DNA of 64,000 nucleotides from positions 12,152,001-12,216,000 of the forward strand of contig CAVNZM010000003.1 in the NCBI GenBank assembly GCA_963693365.1, read 5' to 3'. This document shows positions 1 to 12,310 of the stretch, one piece after another. Each line of letters starts with the position of its first letter. Position 1 is the first letter of the stretch. This DNA comes from Amoebidium appalachense (taxonomy: Eukaryota > Ichthyosporea). A model generated the notes under the pieces. That model was not told the DNA's origin. It made no database searches and worked only from the letters and a program-made list of their open reading frames with translations. The translations under genes and the position numbers were made by a program.

Positions 1-1310
<1,310 letters not shown>

Positions 1311-1318
1311 TATAAAAA
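1311..1318 (+). promoter_or_regulatory. possible TATA box of the cyclin gene
   Basis: TATAAAAA lies about 33 bases before the chosen cyclin start codon. It would imply a very short 5' leader, so it could be coincidental, or the true first exon could be elsewhere. Confidence 0.3.
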
Positions 1319-1350
1319 CGTAATGCTAACGTAACTGCTATTGCAACAAA

Positions 1351-2906
1351 ATGTGCACATCAAACACAACACAAAACTCGTGCTCTTTTGGCACACAGCA
1401 GTGCCCGTACGGCCACCATGAAATCCCGTTGTGTGTATTTGTACGCGAGGTGTTGCGACGCGCAGAGGTGACGAAATCCGTGTTTCTTGTTAGTCTTATC
1501 TATTCATACCGAGTAAATGCAGCTATCCATGCTGGGGCACACAAGGACTACCCCAAGCTGCAGTGCCCGAGGTGTTTGTTTGTGGGCTGCTGTCTGCTGG
1601 CGTCTAAATATCTGGACGACGAGGTGTTCTTGAACTCACAGGTGTGTATTTTTGCAGTTGTTTGTCCCAAGGAAAAAGGAGTGACATATTGTTGCGTGTT
1701 TTTGTGTGGGTTGATGCAATCATTTGCTTGCCCAGAATTTGCCTACATTAGTACTACAAACTACTCAAAGGGAAAACGAATGACGAGTAGAACTCGGTGT
1801 TATCCAAGCTTAAACCGTTTTCTTACATTCATACTAACATGGGAATGAGGAATTTCTCTTGTGACCCATACACATCCTTCACACATTTACACACACACAC
1901 ATACTCCCAATCTGCTTGGCTCTAATCAAAGGAAACATTTCGGACACAGAAACTAGAATTTTATTCACCCCACACTGCCCCTTCCCCCCTCGTGTCTTGG
2001 ACGGTATAAAATCAATAGATGATCCTTTTTACTGCCTTCAAAGGTCATGGGTATACATAGTGCTTTAAGCCACAGCAGTCTAGTTTCCCAATGGTTCCAA
2101 CACACGTATTAAACACGGATATTACTCAGCACTATGGCGCGATGCCTAAATTTGTTTCTCGCTCGTTATTGCTGATTGAACCTCATGAAAACCCTAACAA
2201 AATTGATTAGACAAGTTACTAGACCACTCTTGATACCTATTTCATCCAAAGGGTACGCAAATACTTTAACAACACTTTATCTAACCCCGTACCTCTTTAT
2301 TCACCACAGTGGGCCGCATGGGCAGGCATGCCATGTAGCGACATCAACCGTCTCGAGCTGACCACCCTTCAGGCTCTCGAACACAACCTCTACATCGAAC
2401 CGGCCCTGTTCCAGCGCTGGGCACTCATGTACACGTCACGTGTGCGCACCCCAGACCATGACGTCACCATAGCCCAGCAATTGGTCACGGTTGTCCTGGG
2501 CAACTGCCAGCTTTTTGCACGTGCAAACGCGATGGAGGCACCTCTTAGGCTTTCACAACCAACACCCAAGCCGGCTCAGCCACAACCACTGAGCTTGGAG
2601 CACCTACGCGCACCCACGTACTCTTTGAGCGTGGACGTTGTCGTGCACACGGCAAACGGTATAGCGAGACGCCGGCCCCACGCATCGAAAATCATGCGGA
2701 GGAATTGTGCCGCATCAGCGAGTGTCGGTGCCGCTGGCCAATCAGCGAACAGCGTTAGGGGACATATGTACCATCCGTATGCTAACAAGATACACGGGCA
2801 GGCAGCCGGGGCACCAAGGAGGGGGTCTGGGGCAGGAGGTGCGATGGGTGAAGCTACGTTGGATGTGACTGGGCATGTGGGCCAGGCACTATTGACTACG
2901 GCTTGA
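1351..2906 (+). CDS. PHO80/P-type (PCL-like) cyclin, two exons
   Basis: Proposed exons are 1351-1641 and 2310-2906, with donor CAG|GTGTGT and acceptor CCACAG|TGG. Both junctions are in phase 0, giving 295 aa. Exon 1 carries the first cyclin-box half: IPLCVFVREVLRRAEVT, then LIYSYRVN, then CPRCLFVGCCLLASKYLDD. Exon 2 continues with WAAWAGM, then DINRLELTTLQALEHNLYI and a following FQRW. This order (LAsKyLdD, W, iNrlE...L..L.y.l) is the PHO80/P- and U-type cyclin signature. Such cyclins activate a PHO85/CDK5-class kinase. The roughly 130 residues after the box are low-similarity, Ala/Gly/Arg-rich and lack recognisable motifs. The start is the first Met upstream of the box in an open frame, and an additional 5' exon is possible. 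Family assignment is strong; the partner kinase and biological role are unknown. Confidence 0.85.
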
Positions 2907-3444
2907 ATATAAACGTGTTGTCCGTCATGCTGAAAGAATATCAAAAGACTGAATTGAATTTGAACCGTGTTTGGTATGTATCAACTCGACGTATGTTCCA
3001 CAGTTTTACTGCTGTGCGATTTGTAGACTTCTTGTTCTTGTACCATGAATGTATGCAAGTGAAGCGTGCTCTAAACAACCGGTTCTGATGATTGGTTTTT
3101 TTTGTCTGCCTGTTGAACAATCGTACTTCTCTATACCAAAATATTCATACAGCTGTCGGTATTCAGCCTAGAAAATGTGGGCTGTCGAAATTCATTTGCG
3201 TGAAAATCTTTGTGTTGAATACTATTGGTGGCTGCCAGTGTATGATATTTACTACGGGGGATTTGGTTGGTGAATAGCCTAATGATGAGTGGAATGAACG
3301 ACCTACCACATATGCCACAAATATGGACCGTGAGGTACTTCAATTGTAACAGTGAAACTTCTTATATAATATGGACAGACCACACAAACTCATAACTTTG
3401 TGCTAACTATTGCGCTTTGTTAGCACAGTTTGAATACATCTGTT

Positions 3445-3507
<63 letters not shown>

Positions 3508-4287
3508 CCGGCACTAGGCCATATGCTACATCTTTCTGTGCAGTGACAACTACTCCCACGTTCAGGAGGCTGATTCTAATATGGGCCTAATTTAATACCA
3601 TTACAAATATACTGTTTGAAAAATAATAATGGCAAACACGAGGTGCACATGCTTCAACCACTGCTCAACATTTGCGACCCCCCCTCCCGCGACACCACTA
3701 CCACGGTGACCATGCCTTAAAGGGGGTTTCTTTTAGGCCGGTTAACTGTCCCCATTCCAGCACATCCGGGTCAAGCCATTTGCTTAGCATATAAATCATG
3801 ATATAAAAACTGCAGCCATCTTCCCAACGCTTTGTTATTAATCTTCCCTTCTTGGTTTCTTCAAAATTTTCCTCCTTTTTTTCTTATTTTTTTGTTGTAT
3901 TATGGCGCATCTGTACCTTGCTGCCAGCATATAACTAGAATCGCCTCTGGCCCGACCCGGCCCGAAAGTCTGAAAGAAACCCCCCTTTTTATGCCACGGT
4001 TTTACAACGCGTGACAGAACTGCCCAATCGTGCCCAGGTCACTGATAATTCTCTTCAACTTGGTCGAAACCCATGGACCCAGACGGGGAGTTTCTTTTTT
4101 TCAGTAGTAAGGCAACCTTTTCTAAGACCACATGCTCTGAAAGATTGCTGAGATAAGCTAACTGCCAGTTTTTTTTTTTTTTTTTTTTTTTTTGGGTGGG
4201 TGGGTGTTGGAAGTAGAGTCCGCTGTGACTAGGGTCGTCGTGGCGCGCTTGGGCGCTGACCCGTTTCTTTACTGTTTTCAGTGTGTT
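2907..4287. other. intergenic; poly-C tract at 3449-3505
   Basis: No exon with coding character was found. The stretch holds a 57-base poly-C run (3449-3505), a T-rich patch at 3860-3900 and a poly-T run at 4170-4192 that passes into G. Confidence 0.5.
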
Positions 4288-4378
4288 AACTCCATGACTG
4301 AACTCCATGACTGAACTCCATGACTGAACTCCATGACTGAACTCCATGACTGAACTCCATGACTGAACTCCATGTCTG
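4288..4378. repeat. 13-bp tandem repeat, 7 copies
   Basis: Seven head-to-tail copies of AACTCCATGACTG, exactly 91 bp. The last copy has one substitution (GTCTG). The unit length is not a multiple of three, so the repeat cycles through all frames and is probably non-coding. Confidence 0.97.
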
Positions 4379-4555
4379 CACCTGGCAGAGACGTGGCTTA
4401 TATACCCGTGGGGCAGCAGTCTGGAATGTAATCCGGATGCCAGGCGCTAATCGGATTGGTTACTTTCATTTAGAGATCTCTGGGACCAGTGAACCAATCG
4501 TTTGCAGTCAAAACACAATTGGCAACATTCCTCAACTATGCAGATGTGCATGTGG

Positions 4556-4644
4556 TGATCGAGTGTCAGCGTGTGTCTGTGTACACGGAACCAATTGTAA
4601 TGATCGAGTGTCAGCGTGTGTCTGTGTACACGGAACCAATTGTA
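4556..4644. repeat. 45-bp direct tandem duplication
   Basis: Two adjacent copies of a 45-bp unit that begins TGATCGAGTGTCAGCG, at 4556-4600 and 4601-4644. They look identical apart from the final base, so the duplication is recent. Confidence 0.95.
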
Positions 4645-4689
4645 GAGCTAACATACACACATTGTGGAGTGAGCGTAAGTCTGCACTCC

Positions 4690-5083
4690 AACAGTGGGTG
4701 GGTGGGTTGGGGGAGGGGGGGGGGGGGGGGGAGGGGGGGGGGGGGGGGGGGGGGTACGTAGGAGCAAGCAAGCACGACTCCGAGGTGCAAAGTGAAAGGC
4801 TCGGGCAGTTAAAAAATCACACAAAATTGGGGCAGAGATGGAACCCTATGGGCCGAAGCCCCCAGCCACCGCGTAGGGGGGCGAGGGTGGGTGGGTGGGT
4901 GTGGGTGTGTATGGATGGGTGGGTGGGTGGGTGGGTGGGGGGGGGGGGGGGGGGGGGGGAGGGGGAGGGGGGGGGGGGGGGGGAGGGGGGGCACCCACCG
5001 ATTGAGCAGCTGGGTCCTCCCCCTCTGAGAGAAGGGGGAGCCGCCGGGGTGACATTTGAGGAGCGACTTCAAATAACTTTAAA

Positions 5084-5116
<33 letters not shown>
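4690..5116. repeat. poly-G / GGGT-rich and poly-C low-complexity block
   Basis: Long G runs (about 4713-4754 and 4939-4990), a GGGT-repeat stretch (4886-4940) and a C run (about 5087-5116). The Pro- or Gly-rich open frames here are composition artefacts. Confidence 0.9.
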
Positions 5117-5149
5117 GTTTTTCAAATTCAAAAAAACTCCCCCCGAAGT

Positions 5150-5265
5150 TTAGGCTTTTTATTCGAGGCACAGACTGCCAGTCTGAGGTACGAGGGGAAT
5201 TTTGGATGGTATATCCCCTCGATCAGCGTTAATTTATCAAGTATACCAGGCGGGTGGCACGTCCT
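5150..5265 (-). mobile_element. diverged 3'-end fragment of the local LINE family
   Basis: The order TTCGAGGCA..., CCAGTCTGAGGTA, ATATCCCCTC and GCGGGTGGCAC matches the terminal 100 or so bases of the LINE copies at 18442-18560, 22560-22638 and 44395-44486 at low identity. I read it as an old copy of the same 3' end. Confidence 0.45.
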
Positions 5266-5483
5266 TTCAAATTGGCAATGTCCTAGTATAGATCATTACT
5301 GAAAGGGTTGCTTCTGCTATGGCCTATTGAATACCATGCACTGAGCCTAAACGAAGAAGAATGATATAAGCAGTATACGTTTTTATGTCATGTACCAGGG
5401 TGATTTTAGCCGAAAGTGGCAAAATCTCGGTACTAGTCTGCCAGCATATATACACCGCAAGTCCTTATTACAACTTATTAGAA

Positions 5484-5687
5484 CTATTTCCGAACGGGCC
5501 GCACCACCACAGATATTGCGTCGGTGCCCGGCACCAACGTCTTGCAGGTACTGTAGCGACTGCAGTTCATCTTCTCGTAAGTCACGTACTGGCACTTGGG
5601 CAGCTCCAAGTACCTTTCAACACATAGGCTCTCAGCCCAGTGTTTGGTGGCATTAATGCATTGTGGATTAAACCAGATTTCCCGCAC
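5484..5687 (-). CDS. possible Cys-containing exon, unidentified
   Basis: A 67-codon minus-strand frame has five regularly spaced cysteines (C.., SLC, PKC, MNC, STC) and two N-glycosylation-type sequons (NAT, NCS). It could be an extracellular exon, perhaps of the same minus-strand gene as the EGF exons at 10.8-12.2 kb. No splice phase links them and no family is recognised, so a chance frame remains quite possible. Confidence 0.18.
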   Translation of the reverse strand: MREIWFNPQCINATKHWAESLCVERYLELPKCQYVTYEKMNCSRYSTCKTLVPGTDAISVVVRPVRK

Positions 5688-5759
5688 CTTCCGCCGATGA
5701 CTGGCTCTGCAGGGATGATCCCGATTAGTAGTTAAATAGTGTGATCACTGCAAGTAAAG

Positions 5760-6053
5760 ATTTTAGGGGGTTGTGTGTATGTGGTGAATGGTGGTGGTGG
5801 TGGTAGCCGGCAGCAGTTGGGGGTAGGGGGCATGAGGAGGGCGCCCGGGGGGGGGGGGAGGAGGGGGGGGGGGGGGGGGGTACAAAATACAAAAACATGA
5901 CCTATTTATTTATTTTGGTTAGGCTACCAATTTGACTGTGACAGAAAATCCCAGGACAAGGTGTGTAGAGGTGACCCACAGATGAGGAACCAAAATTAGA
6001 ATGTGTGTGTTTACAACAGAGGGTGTGGCCCCCGGGGATGGGCCGGAAGAAAG

Positions 6054-6103
<50 letters not shown>

Positions 6104-6257
6104 GAGAGGGGAAGGAGGGAAAGGGGGTGTTAGGATCATCCTCTCTCACTCCCTCCCCCCACCCCACCCAATACACCCAACCCCTCCCCTCCCCCGGCAC
6201 CCCCCTTCCTCGCTCGATTTCAACTTGAATGTGTTGTTTTCATGTGTATTCATACAC
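5760..6257. repeat. G-run and (TG)n block before the DIRS-like element
   Basis: Contains poly-G at about 5848-5880 and a (TG)n tract at 6057-6102. No gene is seen. Confidence 0.8.
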
Positions 6258-6407
6258 TGATATATTTGGTAAATACTCATTTTATCCACCAATCGGAAGA
6301 AGATGGTGTGATGATCGGCATCACACATCTCTTCCTGTAGAAGCGACTATAAAAGTCGTGTTTTTCGCTTCTCTCAAACAGTCTTTTCCTCGCCGCTTCT
6401 CTTAGGA
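6258..6407 (+). repeat. A1 direct repeat of the DIRS-like element
   Basis: 150 bp, differing from 8768-8917 at two positions only. It contains CTATAAAAG near its middle, a plausible TATA box for the element's own transcript. Confidence 0.9.
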
Positions 6408-6739
6408 GAAGCGCGCGTTAGTGAGGCCGGTCTAGTGACCAAGACCAAAGCTTTTGAGCGCAGTGAGCGCTATAGTCAGTCGTGTAGGTCCCTAGACTTT
6501 AGCTATAATAATAGGCCCAGGAACCGCAGATCATTGAGACCGGATGCGCTCATGAGTTTTTGCAAAACCCAAGTGGGGTTGTGTTTTGGGGTTGTTTGTG
6601 TAGCTATAAGCACCTAGGCACGTCTGGCAACGTTAGCCCGTGTGGGCTGCTCGCGTGAGCATGTACAGCAGCAACGTGTGCTGCTCTCTAGTCCTAGTGT
6701 GGGCCCCGGCAGCAGTGGTCTGTGCGGGGGCGGCCGGTT

Positions 6740-8707
6740 ATGTGTGCTCCCAGTAAGCCAGTGGGCGGGGTAGCACCTGCACCGCTCTATCAACGGGTGT
6801 GTGCGTGCCACGACGAGTGGGCGCGCGGTGGAGCAGCCAAGGACGTGCTCTTCTGGATTAAGTATGGCATCACACCCGAATGGTGCGCTGGGCCGCCACC
6901 TCCCCACGACATGGGGAGGTACCTAGACTTGGGCGAAGTTTCGGAGGAGGAGGCGTTGGTGGAAGTTGCGCGTTTAGTGGGTAAGGGCGCACTTGAACCC
7001 ATCGACGAGTCCAGGAAGCATTGCGTGTCGACCACGTTTGGGGTGCGGAAACCAAACGGTAAAATGCGGCTTATAATCGACATGCGCCCAGTGAATGAGT
7101 ATGCCGTACAGCGGGGCCTCAAGTACGAGACGCTCAGTGACCTGCAGGTCATTGCTCAGCCAGGTGACCACGGCTTCAGTTTCGATCTGGAGGACGGCTA
7201 CTTTGCGCTGGCAATTGCGCCACGGTGGCGTAAATATTTTCAGATTCGGGTTGGCGGCCAGCTGTATCAGTACACTGTGCTGCCTTTCGGCTATTCCCTC
7301 AGCCCATACTACTTCACGCGGCTCATGAAGGAGTTCGGTCGGCGTCTTCACCGGCGCGGTGTGCGCACGTTAGCGTTCTTGGACGACTGGTTGGTCGTCG
7401 AACGGCCGCTAAAGGCGCTGCAAACTCGCGGTGTTGTTGAGGGGGAGCTCGAGGCAACAGGCCTGAGCCGAAATACGGAGAAGGGCCAGTGGGAGCCCAC
7501 CGACCACCTCGACCATCTAGGCATCCATGTCGACCTTGCCGCGGGTGTGTTGGCCCCTACCGCCACCTCTATGGAAAAGCTGGTGGAGGAGACCAAGCGG
7601 GTGATGGCCAAGGCTCGCAAGGGCAAGCGATGGGTGGAAAAGAAGCAAGTCGCCCGGTGGTTGGGGGTGGTGATGAGTCTGCGGGCTGCCACTCCCCACG
7701 TGCTGACGTTGGTGCGGCCAGTGTATGCCGCCCTACGCGGGGGAAATTGGCGCAGTTTCGTTCGGCTTTCGGGGCGTCAGTTACGGATTATCGGTCGGAC
7801 GCCCCAGTTCATTGGCCGGTTGCCTCGGGCGGAGATATGGCCCAACCCGGTCACGGCTACGCTCATCACGGATGCCGCCACCACACACGGCTGGGGGGCC
7901 GTGCTTCAAGTGGCGGGATCCCCTGCCCCTGCGCTTGAGGCGGCGGGCCGGTGGGCAGCCGACGACGCTCCGCGGGCGGCGGCGATTGCGGAGTGTGAGG
8001 GCCTGTTGGAGGCCTATCAGAGCCCTGCCCTGCAGGAAGCCCTCCGTGGGCAGCGGGTGCAGTGGCAAGCCGATGCCCAGGCGGCCCTTGGGGCCGTGCG
8101 GAAAAAGGGCAGCGGCAGCCCCTCGATGCAGCGCATTCTGTGGCAGCTTCTGCAGTTGTGCCTCGGCCACGGGTTGCCTTGGCCACAGGAGGTGGCCTAC
8201 ATCCCGGGTGAGCTCAACGACCGAGCAGATTGGCTGTCGCGGGTGGACCCCCGGCATGAATGGCAAGTCACGCCGGAGGCAGTCGAGCGGGTGGAGTGGC
8301 TGCTGGGCATGCAGCCCGAAGTCGATCGGTTTGCCACCCACACCTCGGCAGTGAAGGCCGAGTATAATGTGTGGGCCCAGGCAGGGGCCCCCGGTGGGAT
8401 GGCAGACGGGTTGGCGGTGCCGTGGACGGCACCAAGCTGGTGGGCGCCTCCGTTCCCGCTGATCAAGCGAACGGTGGCCAAGCTGCAGCGGGAAGGTGCA
8501 GCGGGCATCCTCGTCGTTCCAGTGTGGGATACGGCGTCGTGGTGGCCCGTTATTCAGGGGTTGGCTTCGGCAAGTGTGCCTCTGCGCCCCTCTGAGGTGA
8601 TTTTCCCGCGCGGGGTGCGGCCGTGGCGTATGCAAGCATTTCGTCTGGACCGCACCCCGGTTCCTGGGCAGGCTGAGGGGCCCCAGCCAGCCAGCGTAAT
8701 TGTATAA
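6740..8707 (+). CDS. DIRS-type reverse transcriptase-RNase H
   Basis: Intact 655-aa frame from the first ATG; an in-frame GTG lies 6 codons upstream. The RT domain spans about residues 85-300, with FGVRKPNGKMRLIIDMR, then FSFDLEDGYF, then LPFGYSLSP, and the catalytic AFLDDWLVV near residue 215. RNase H follows from about residue 375, with catalytic carboxylates visible in LITDAA, IAECEGL, WQADAQ and NDRADWLSR. A C-terminal segment with VDRFATH, WWAPPFPLI and VVPVWDTASWWPVI is the conserved post-RNase H region of DIRS-group polyproteins. There is no protease, integrase or tyrosine recombinase in the frame. The GC-rich ORF without stops suggests recent activity. The product would copy element RNA into DNA in the cell; integration functions would have to come from elsewhere. 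Confidence 0.92.
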   Translation: MCAPSKPVGGVAPAPLYQRVCACHDEWARGGAAKDVLFWIKYGITPEWCAGPPPPHDMGRYLDLGEVSEEEALVEVARLVGKGALEPIDESRKHCVSTTFGVRKPNGKMRLIIDMRPVNEYAVQRGLKYETLSDLQVIAQPGDHGFSFDLEDGYFALAIAPRWRKYFQIRVGGQLYQYTVLPFGYSLSPYYFTRLMKEFGRRLHRRGVRTLAFLDDWLVVERPLKALQTRGVVEGELEATGLSRNTEKGQWEPTDHLDHLGIHVDLAAGVLAPTATSMEKLVEETKRVMAKARKGKRWVEKKQVARWLGVVMSLRAATPHVLTLVRPVYAALRGGNWRSFVRLSGRQLRIIGRTPQFIGRLPRAEIWPNPVTATLITDAATTHGWGAVLQVAGSPAPALEAAGRWAADDAPRAAAIAECEGLLEAYQSPALQEALRGQRVQWQADAQAALGAVRKKGSGSPSMQRILWQLLQLCLGHGLPWPQEVAYIPGELNDRADWLSRVDPRHEWQVTPEAVERVEWLLGMQPEVDRFATHTSAVKAEYNVWAQAGAPGGMADGLAVPWTAPSWWAPPFPLIKRTVAKLQREGAAGILVVPVWDTASWWPVIQGLASASVPLRPSEVIFPRGVRPWRMQAFRLDRTPVPGQAEGPQPASVIV

Positions 8708-8767
8708 TAGTGTGTGTTAGCCGGCTGGGTCCTAGTGTGGACGTAGATAGCAGTTTGGTGTCTAAAA

Positions 8768-8917
8768 TGATATATTTGGTAAATACTCATTTTATCCACC
8801 AATCGGAAGAAGATGGTGTGATGATCGGCATCACACATCTCTTCCCGTAGAAGCGACTATAAAAGTCGTGTTTTTCGCTTCTCTGAAACAGTCTTTTCCT
8901 CGCCGCTTCTCTTAGGA
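8768..8917 (+). repeat. A2 direct repeat of the DIRS-like element
   Basis: Second copy of the 150-bp A repeat, internal to the right end. The 21-bp B repeat flanks it (8749-8769 and 9236-9256). Confidence 0.9.
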
Positions 8918-9021
8918 CCCACCCACCCGCCCGCATTCTGTTTCCTCGCCGTTTGCCTGCTGTTCTCAGCTTTATGGATCAGGGCTGAAAGTGCTAGGTT
9001 GAGGACCGTAGTAGTGCTTGG

Positions 9022-9069
<48 letters not shown>

Positions 9070-9324
9070 TGATTTCTGTTTTCGGGCCCGGGGGCCTTAT
9101 CTGTATTGATCTCGTGTGTATGGCCCCAGGGCCGGGAGTCAGTACATGTGATTTATTTGCGGCCCAGTGGGGGCCTGCGGGGACGGCAGCCGGGTGCTGC
9201 CTCTCATCATCAGACCGGCCATAAAGCAATCGAAAAGCAGTTTGGTGTCTAAAATGTTTAGGGGGCGACGTACTTATAAGAGAATAGAATTGAGTGTATG
9301 CGCTCACACCCCATTCCAGGCAAT

Positions 9325-9921
9325 GGTTCGTAATCAGGTTTTTTATTTTATCCCGTTTCACTCCCGGCGAGGCACTGCCTCAGGGGAGCTACCGTCTTCC
9401 GCCTAGACACAGATCGTACTGAATAGCACACTCATAAGTCAGGATTCTAATTGACCCCAACTGGCACTATTTTTAGTTACGCCTTATTCCACGGTTCTAG
9501 CCGCAGCAACTCTAGTGGGGAAGTGAGCACTTTAACAACACCAGCCGGGAGCGACCCGGGACACATACACAAACATAAAGACTTGAAAGGGAAGACTTCA
9601 TGCCCAGGACGCTGACCCGAACCGTGGCCAGTGACTCGGATTGGTCTCCCACTTGAACGTTGGGCCGGGATGCCCAAGCGGCGCGCCGTCGACGTCAGAG
9701 GGCCGGTGCTGTTCATGACGTCATGTCTTGCGGCCGGATGATAACAAATTGGTGGTGCTGCTTGACGTGCTCTGGGGTGATGGCTTCTAGGGGGCGGCCA
9801 GACCGGTGGACCGTGGAGGCAGAACAAAAAACGGAAGTAACCAGGATCAATCCTGCGACTTTGAGCTTGACACGCAGAGATCTTACCATTGCACCAACCC
9901 GCCCCCCGGTTCGTAATCAGG
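9325..9921 (-). mobile_element. tRNA-derived SINE with 14-bp target-site duplication
   Basis: The 14-mer GGTTCGTAATCAGG flanks the unit on both sides (9325-9338 and 9908-9921). On the minus strand the element starts with a tRNA-like head (about 9904-9842). The head has a box A-like TGGTGCAATGGTA and a box B-like GGATTGATCC. It continues for about 500 bp and ends in an A-rich GGGATAAAATAAAAAA tail next to the left duplication. Head, A-rich tail and target duplication together define a SINE retroposed by a LINE. The open frames inside have no domain similarity. Confidence 0.75.
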
Positions 9922-10096
9922 CACGTCTTCCAATTGGGTTGTAGATCGCAAATTGACATTCAGGATGCCGCGCACACTCCGTGATGCAGGCAGACGAATT
10001 TGGGGACATGAAAGACATTTTCCAGGTTCCATAAATAGCCTATGGCCCTGCAGGTATAACCCACCGGAAGTGTCATTGCTGCTGTTTCGGCACCTT

Positions 10097-10250
<154 letters not shown>

Positions 10251-10766
10251 GGCGCAGGAATAGGTTAGAATGTGACGGTGTGTGTGTTCCAATAAGGGGG
10301 GTGGGGGGTGGAGCCCGATCCGAGGAGGTATAGAAATTCTATGTGTGTGGGGGGGTAGGGGCGGACGGCCGGGCAGGCAGGCAGGGGGGGGGGGGGGGGG
10401 GGAAGGTGGGGGAGGTGTTGGAGGTAAAAGGCTCGGCAATTCGAGTCGGGTTAGGTGGAACAACCGTCTGAGAGGCAGAGAATTTCAGAATTTTAAGTGT
10501 TATAACAAAAGGCATGCAGCTATGTACTGCACAGCGGACAAGATAACAACCATGTGGTTTACTCCATTGTTCAAACTTCGATATATGATACCGTTAGCAG
10601 CTAATCGTCACATAGATTTATGGCCACGGATTATTACATGATGTATCATATGAGCAAACGTCATGTGAGAGGAGGAGGACACGTTCGGAGGAGGGTGGGA
10701 GAGGGTTGAGGGAGGGGAGATAGGGAGGGGGGGGGGGGGGGGGGGTTGTTGTTGTTGCTTACTTGC

Positions 10767-12243
10767 CGTGAAGCTTTCACAATTTGTTTTTGTGGCGTTG
10801 AGTGTTGTACCAGACGGGCACACGCAGCTAAAAGAATTAGGAGTGTTGGTGCATACGGTTCCAGAAGCTTTGGCACAGATTTTACCGTTGACGAGGCATT
10901 CGTTGATGCCCTCTGTTTTATTTATTTTGTTTTACGTTTGTGCATGTGTGTTTGTATGCGTGTGCACATGATATACACGTTCACATTTATATGTACACGG
11001 CGCTGAGTGCGCCTGCGTGTGTGTCATTGTGTGCTTTTGTGGATTGGGGGGGGGGGGGGGGGGGGGAGGGGAGGGGGCGGGGGGAGGGAGGAGGTGAGCG
11101 CCTTGGCAGTGCTGGCTCACACGTAGCAGCTGGGTATTAACTTAACCAGGGAGTAGGAGCTTTTAGATTAGTACACGTGCAAATGGGTGCACGGTAGGAA
11201 TAATGTTTGTTTTGATTAACATATCGTACGGTCCACTAGCCATAATGATGGTGGGCATAACTATCGCAGCTACCAAATCTTAGGGCAACAGGGGGTCATG
11301 CGTGTAACAGTTGTGCCAGTACAATACTATGGTGTGAACCTCACGGCACCCGAGTGACGCGAATGACCCTCAGGCACACACGACAAGGCTGAAGGGACAC
11401 GATTTTCATAATGGTGTTCCGCATGTACATGTCACCTCTGATATTCAGCCAATTGCAAAACAACTACACATGAGAACAGCAATGATGTGGTACCCACCGC
11501 AGTTGAACTTCTTGTTGGCGTCAGGCTGTTTGCTCAGGTTGTAACCAGGCGGGCACACGCAGCTGTACTTCGTGCCGCCAACATCATGCAGGCAGTGAGG
11601 TACCCACACGAAACTGTGCACCAGTCTGATGATTTGTTGTGTAATAGTTAGTTATGGACACTCGTGAAATCCTTGGACACAAACTGAGAATGCTGCTGAG
11701 TTCACTTTATCATGTTACCTTAAGTTTAGCATGTTGTTGAACCTGCCACTGATAGTGTAGTTCATGTTTTGTATCGGTTAGCGAATAGAGGGTAAAGTTA
11801 AACTTCCAAATGATTACATACATCGAGCCAAGATCCCGATTCTGACAGTGTAAACATTTGCAAACCCAAAATTTATCGGCGCATATGTGTCAGCCAAGTC
11901 AATAACCACGGCATACGTTGTCAACATGAAGCCTCGGCAGCAAAGTCCTCTACAGACAAGGTGCTAGCCCCCAGTCAAAGTATTAAGCCATGCCCATAAC
12001 TCTTGAGTGATCATGAGCCTCTTTCCCCTCCCTCCTCTCGCTCCCCCCCCCCCCCCCCCCCCCCCCCCCAACCCCCCTCTCCCCCAGGACCAAGTGCTTA
12101 CCCCCACAAGATCTGTGGTCTTCCAGCAAAAACAGGGAACTGTTTGAACACTTGCACGTGAAACTGCCAACTGTGTTTACACAGAGAGCGCTGTTCCTTG
12201 GAAGTGTACTGCACGTATGTGTCCTCGAGGTGCATTCGTTGGC
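10767..12243 (-). CDS. partial gene for a multi-EGF (calcium-binding EGF) protein, three exons seen
   Basis: Three minus-strand exons each encode one EGF module, in transcript order 12243-12102, 11613-11498 and 10912-10767. The first has ANEC, HTC, ALCVNTVGSFTCKC and a final SC, a full six-Cys cbEGF with the Asn-Thr hydroxylation-type signature. The second has HCLHD, YSCVCPPGYNL and a final NC. The third has INECLVNG, TVCTNTPNSFSCVCPSG and a final NC. Donors GTAAGC (first) and GTGGGT (second) and AG acceptors are visible. The third exon appears to use a GC donor (ACG|GCAAGT). Such modules occur in secreted or membrane adhesion and matrix proteins and bind calcium. No signal peptide, transmembrane segment, start or stop was found, so the gene is incomplete. 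The LTR element at 12.6 kb lies just 5' of the first exon, perhaps in an intron. Confidence 0.75.
11030..11497. other. intron between EGF exons
   Basis: Contains a poly-G run (about 11045-11070) and otherwise ordinary intron-like sequence. No further EGF module was recognised here. Confidence 0.5.
11614..12101. other. intron between EGF exons, with poly-C run
   Basis: No additional exon seen. A C run lies at about 12042-12069. Confidence 0.5.
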
Positions 12244-12266
12244 CTCTCTCTCTGTGTGTGTGTGTT

Positions 12267-12310
<44 letters not shown>

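Larger units (their letters stand above)
6258..9256 (+). mobile_element. compact DIRS/Ngaro-like retroelement with split direct repeats (A1-ORF-B1-A2-B2)
   Basis: A 150-bp sequence at 6258-6407 (A1) recurs at 8768-8917 (A2) with two mismatches. Just before A2 lies a 21-bp sequence (AGCAGTTTGGTGTCTAAAATG, first 20 bases shown in part: AGCAGTTTGG...) at 8749-8769, and it recurs at 9236-9256 as the right end. This A1-ORF-B1-A2-B2 order is the split direct repeat layout of Ngaro/PAT-type DIRS elements. It is not that of ordinary LTR elements, because the outer ends are not copies of each other. The single large ORF encodes RT-RNase H of DIRS type. No tyrosine recombinase or Gag ORF is visible in the 3.0 kb, so this copy is probably non-autonomous or deleted. 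A poly-G run of about 45 bases (9024-9068) lies inside B2. Confidence 0.8.

Noticed and set aside
4288-4378. CRISPR-like array
   Set aside because: The 13-bp units are directly tandem with no spacers.
7781-8635. 284-codon minus-strand frame
   Set aside because: It is the antisense shadow of the DIRS RNase H region, where high GC suppresses stops; no domain on that strand.
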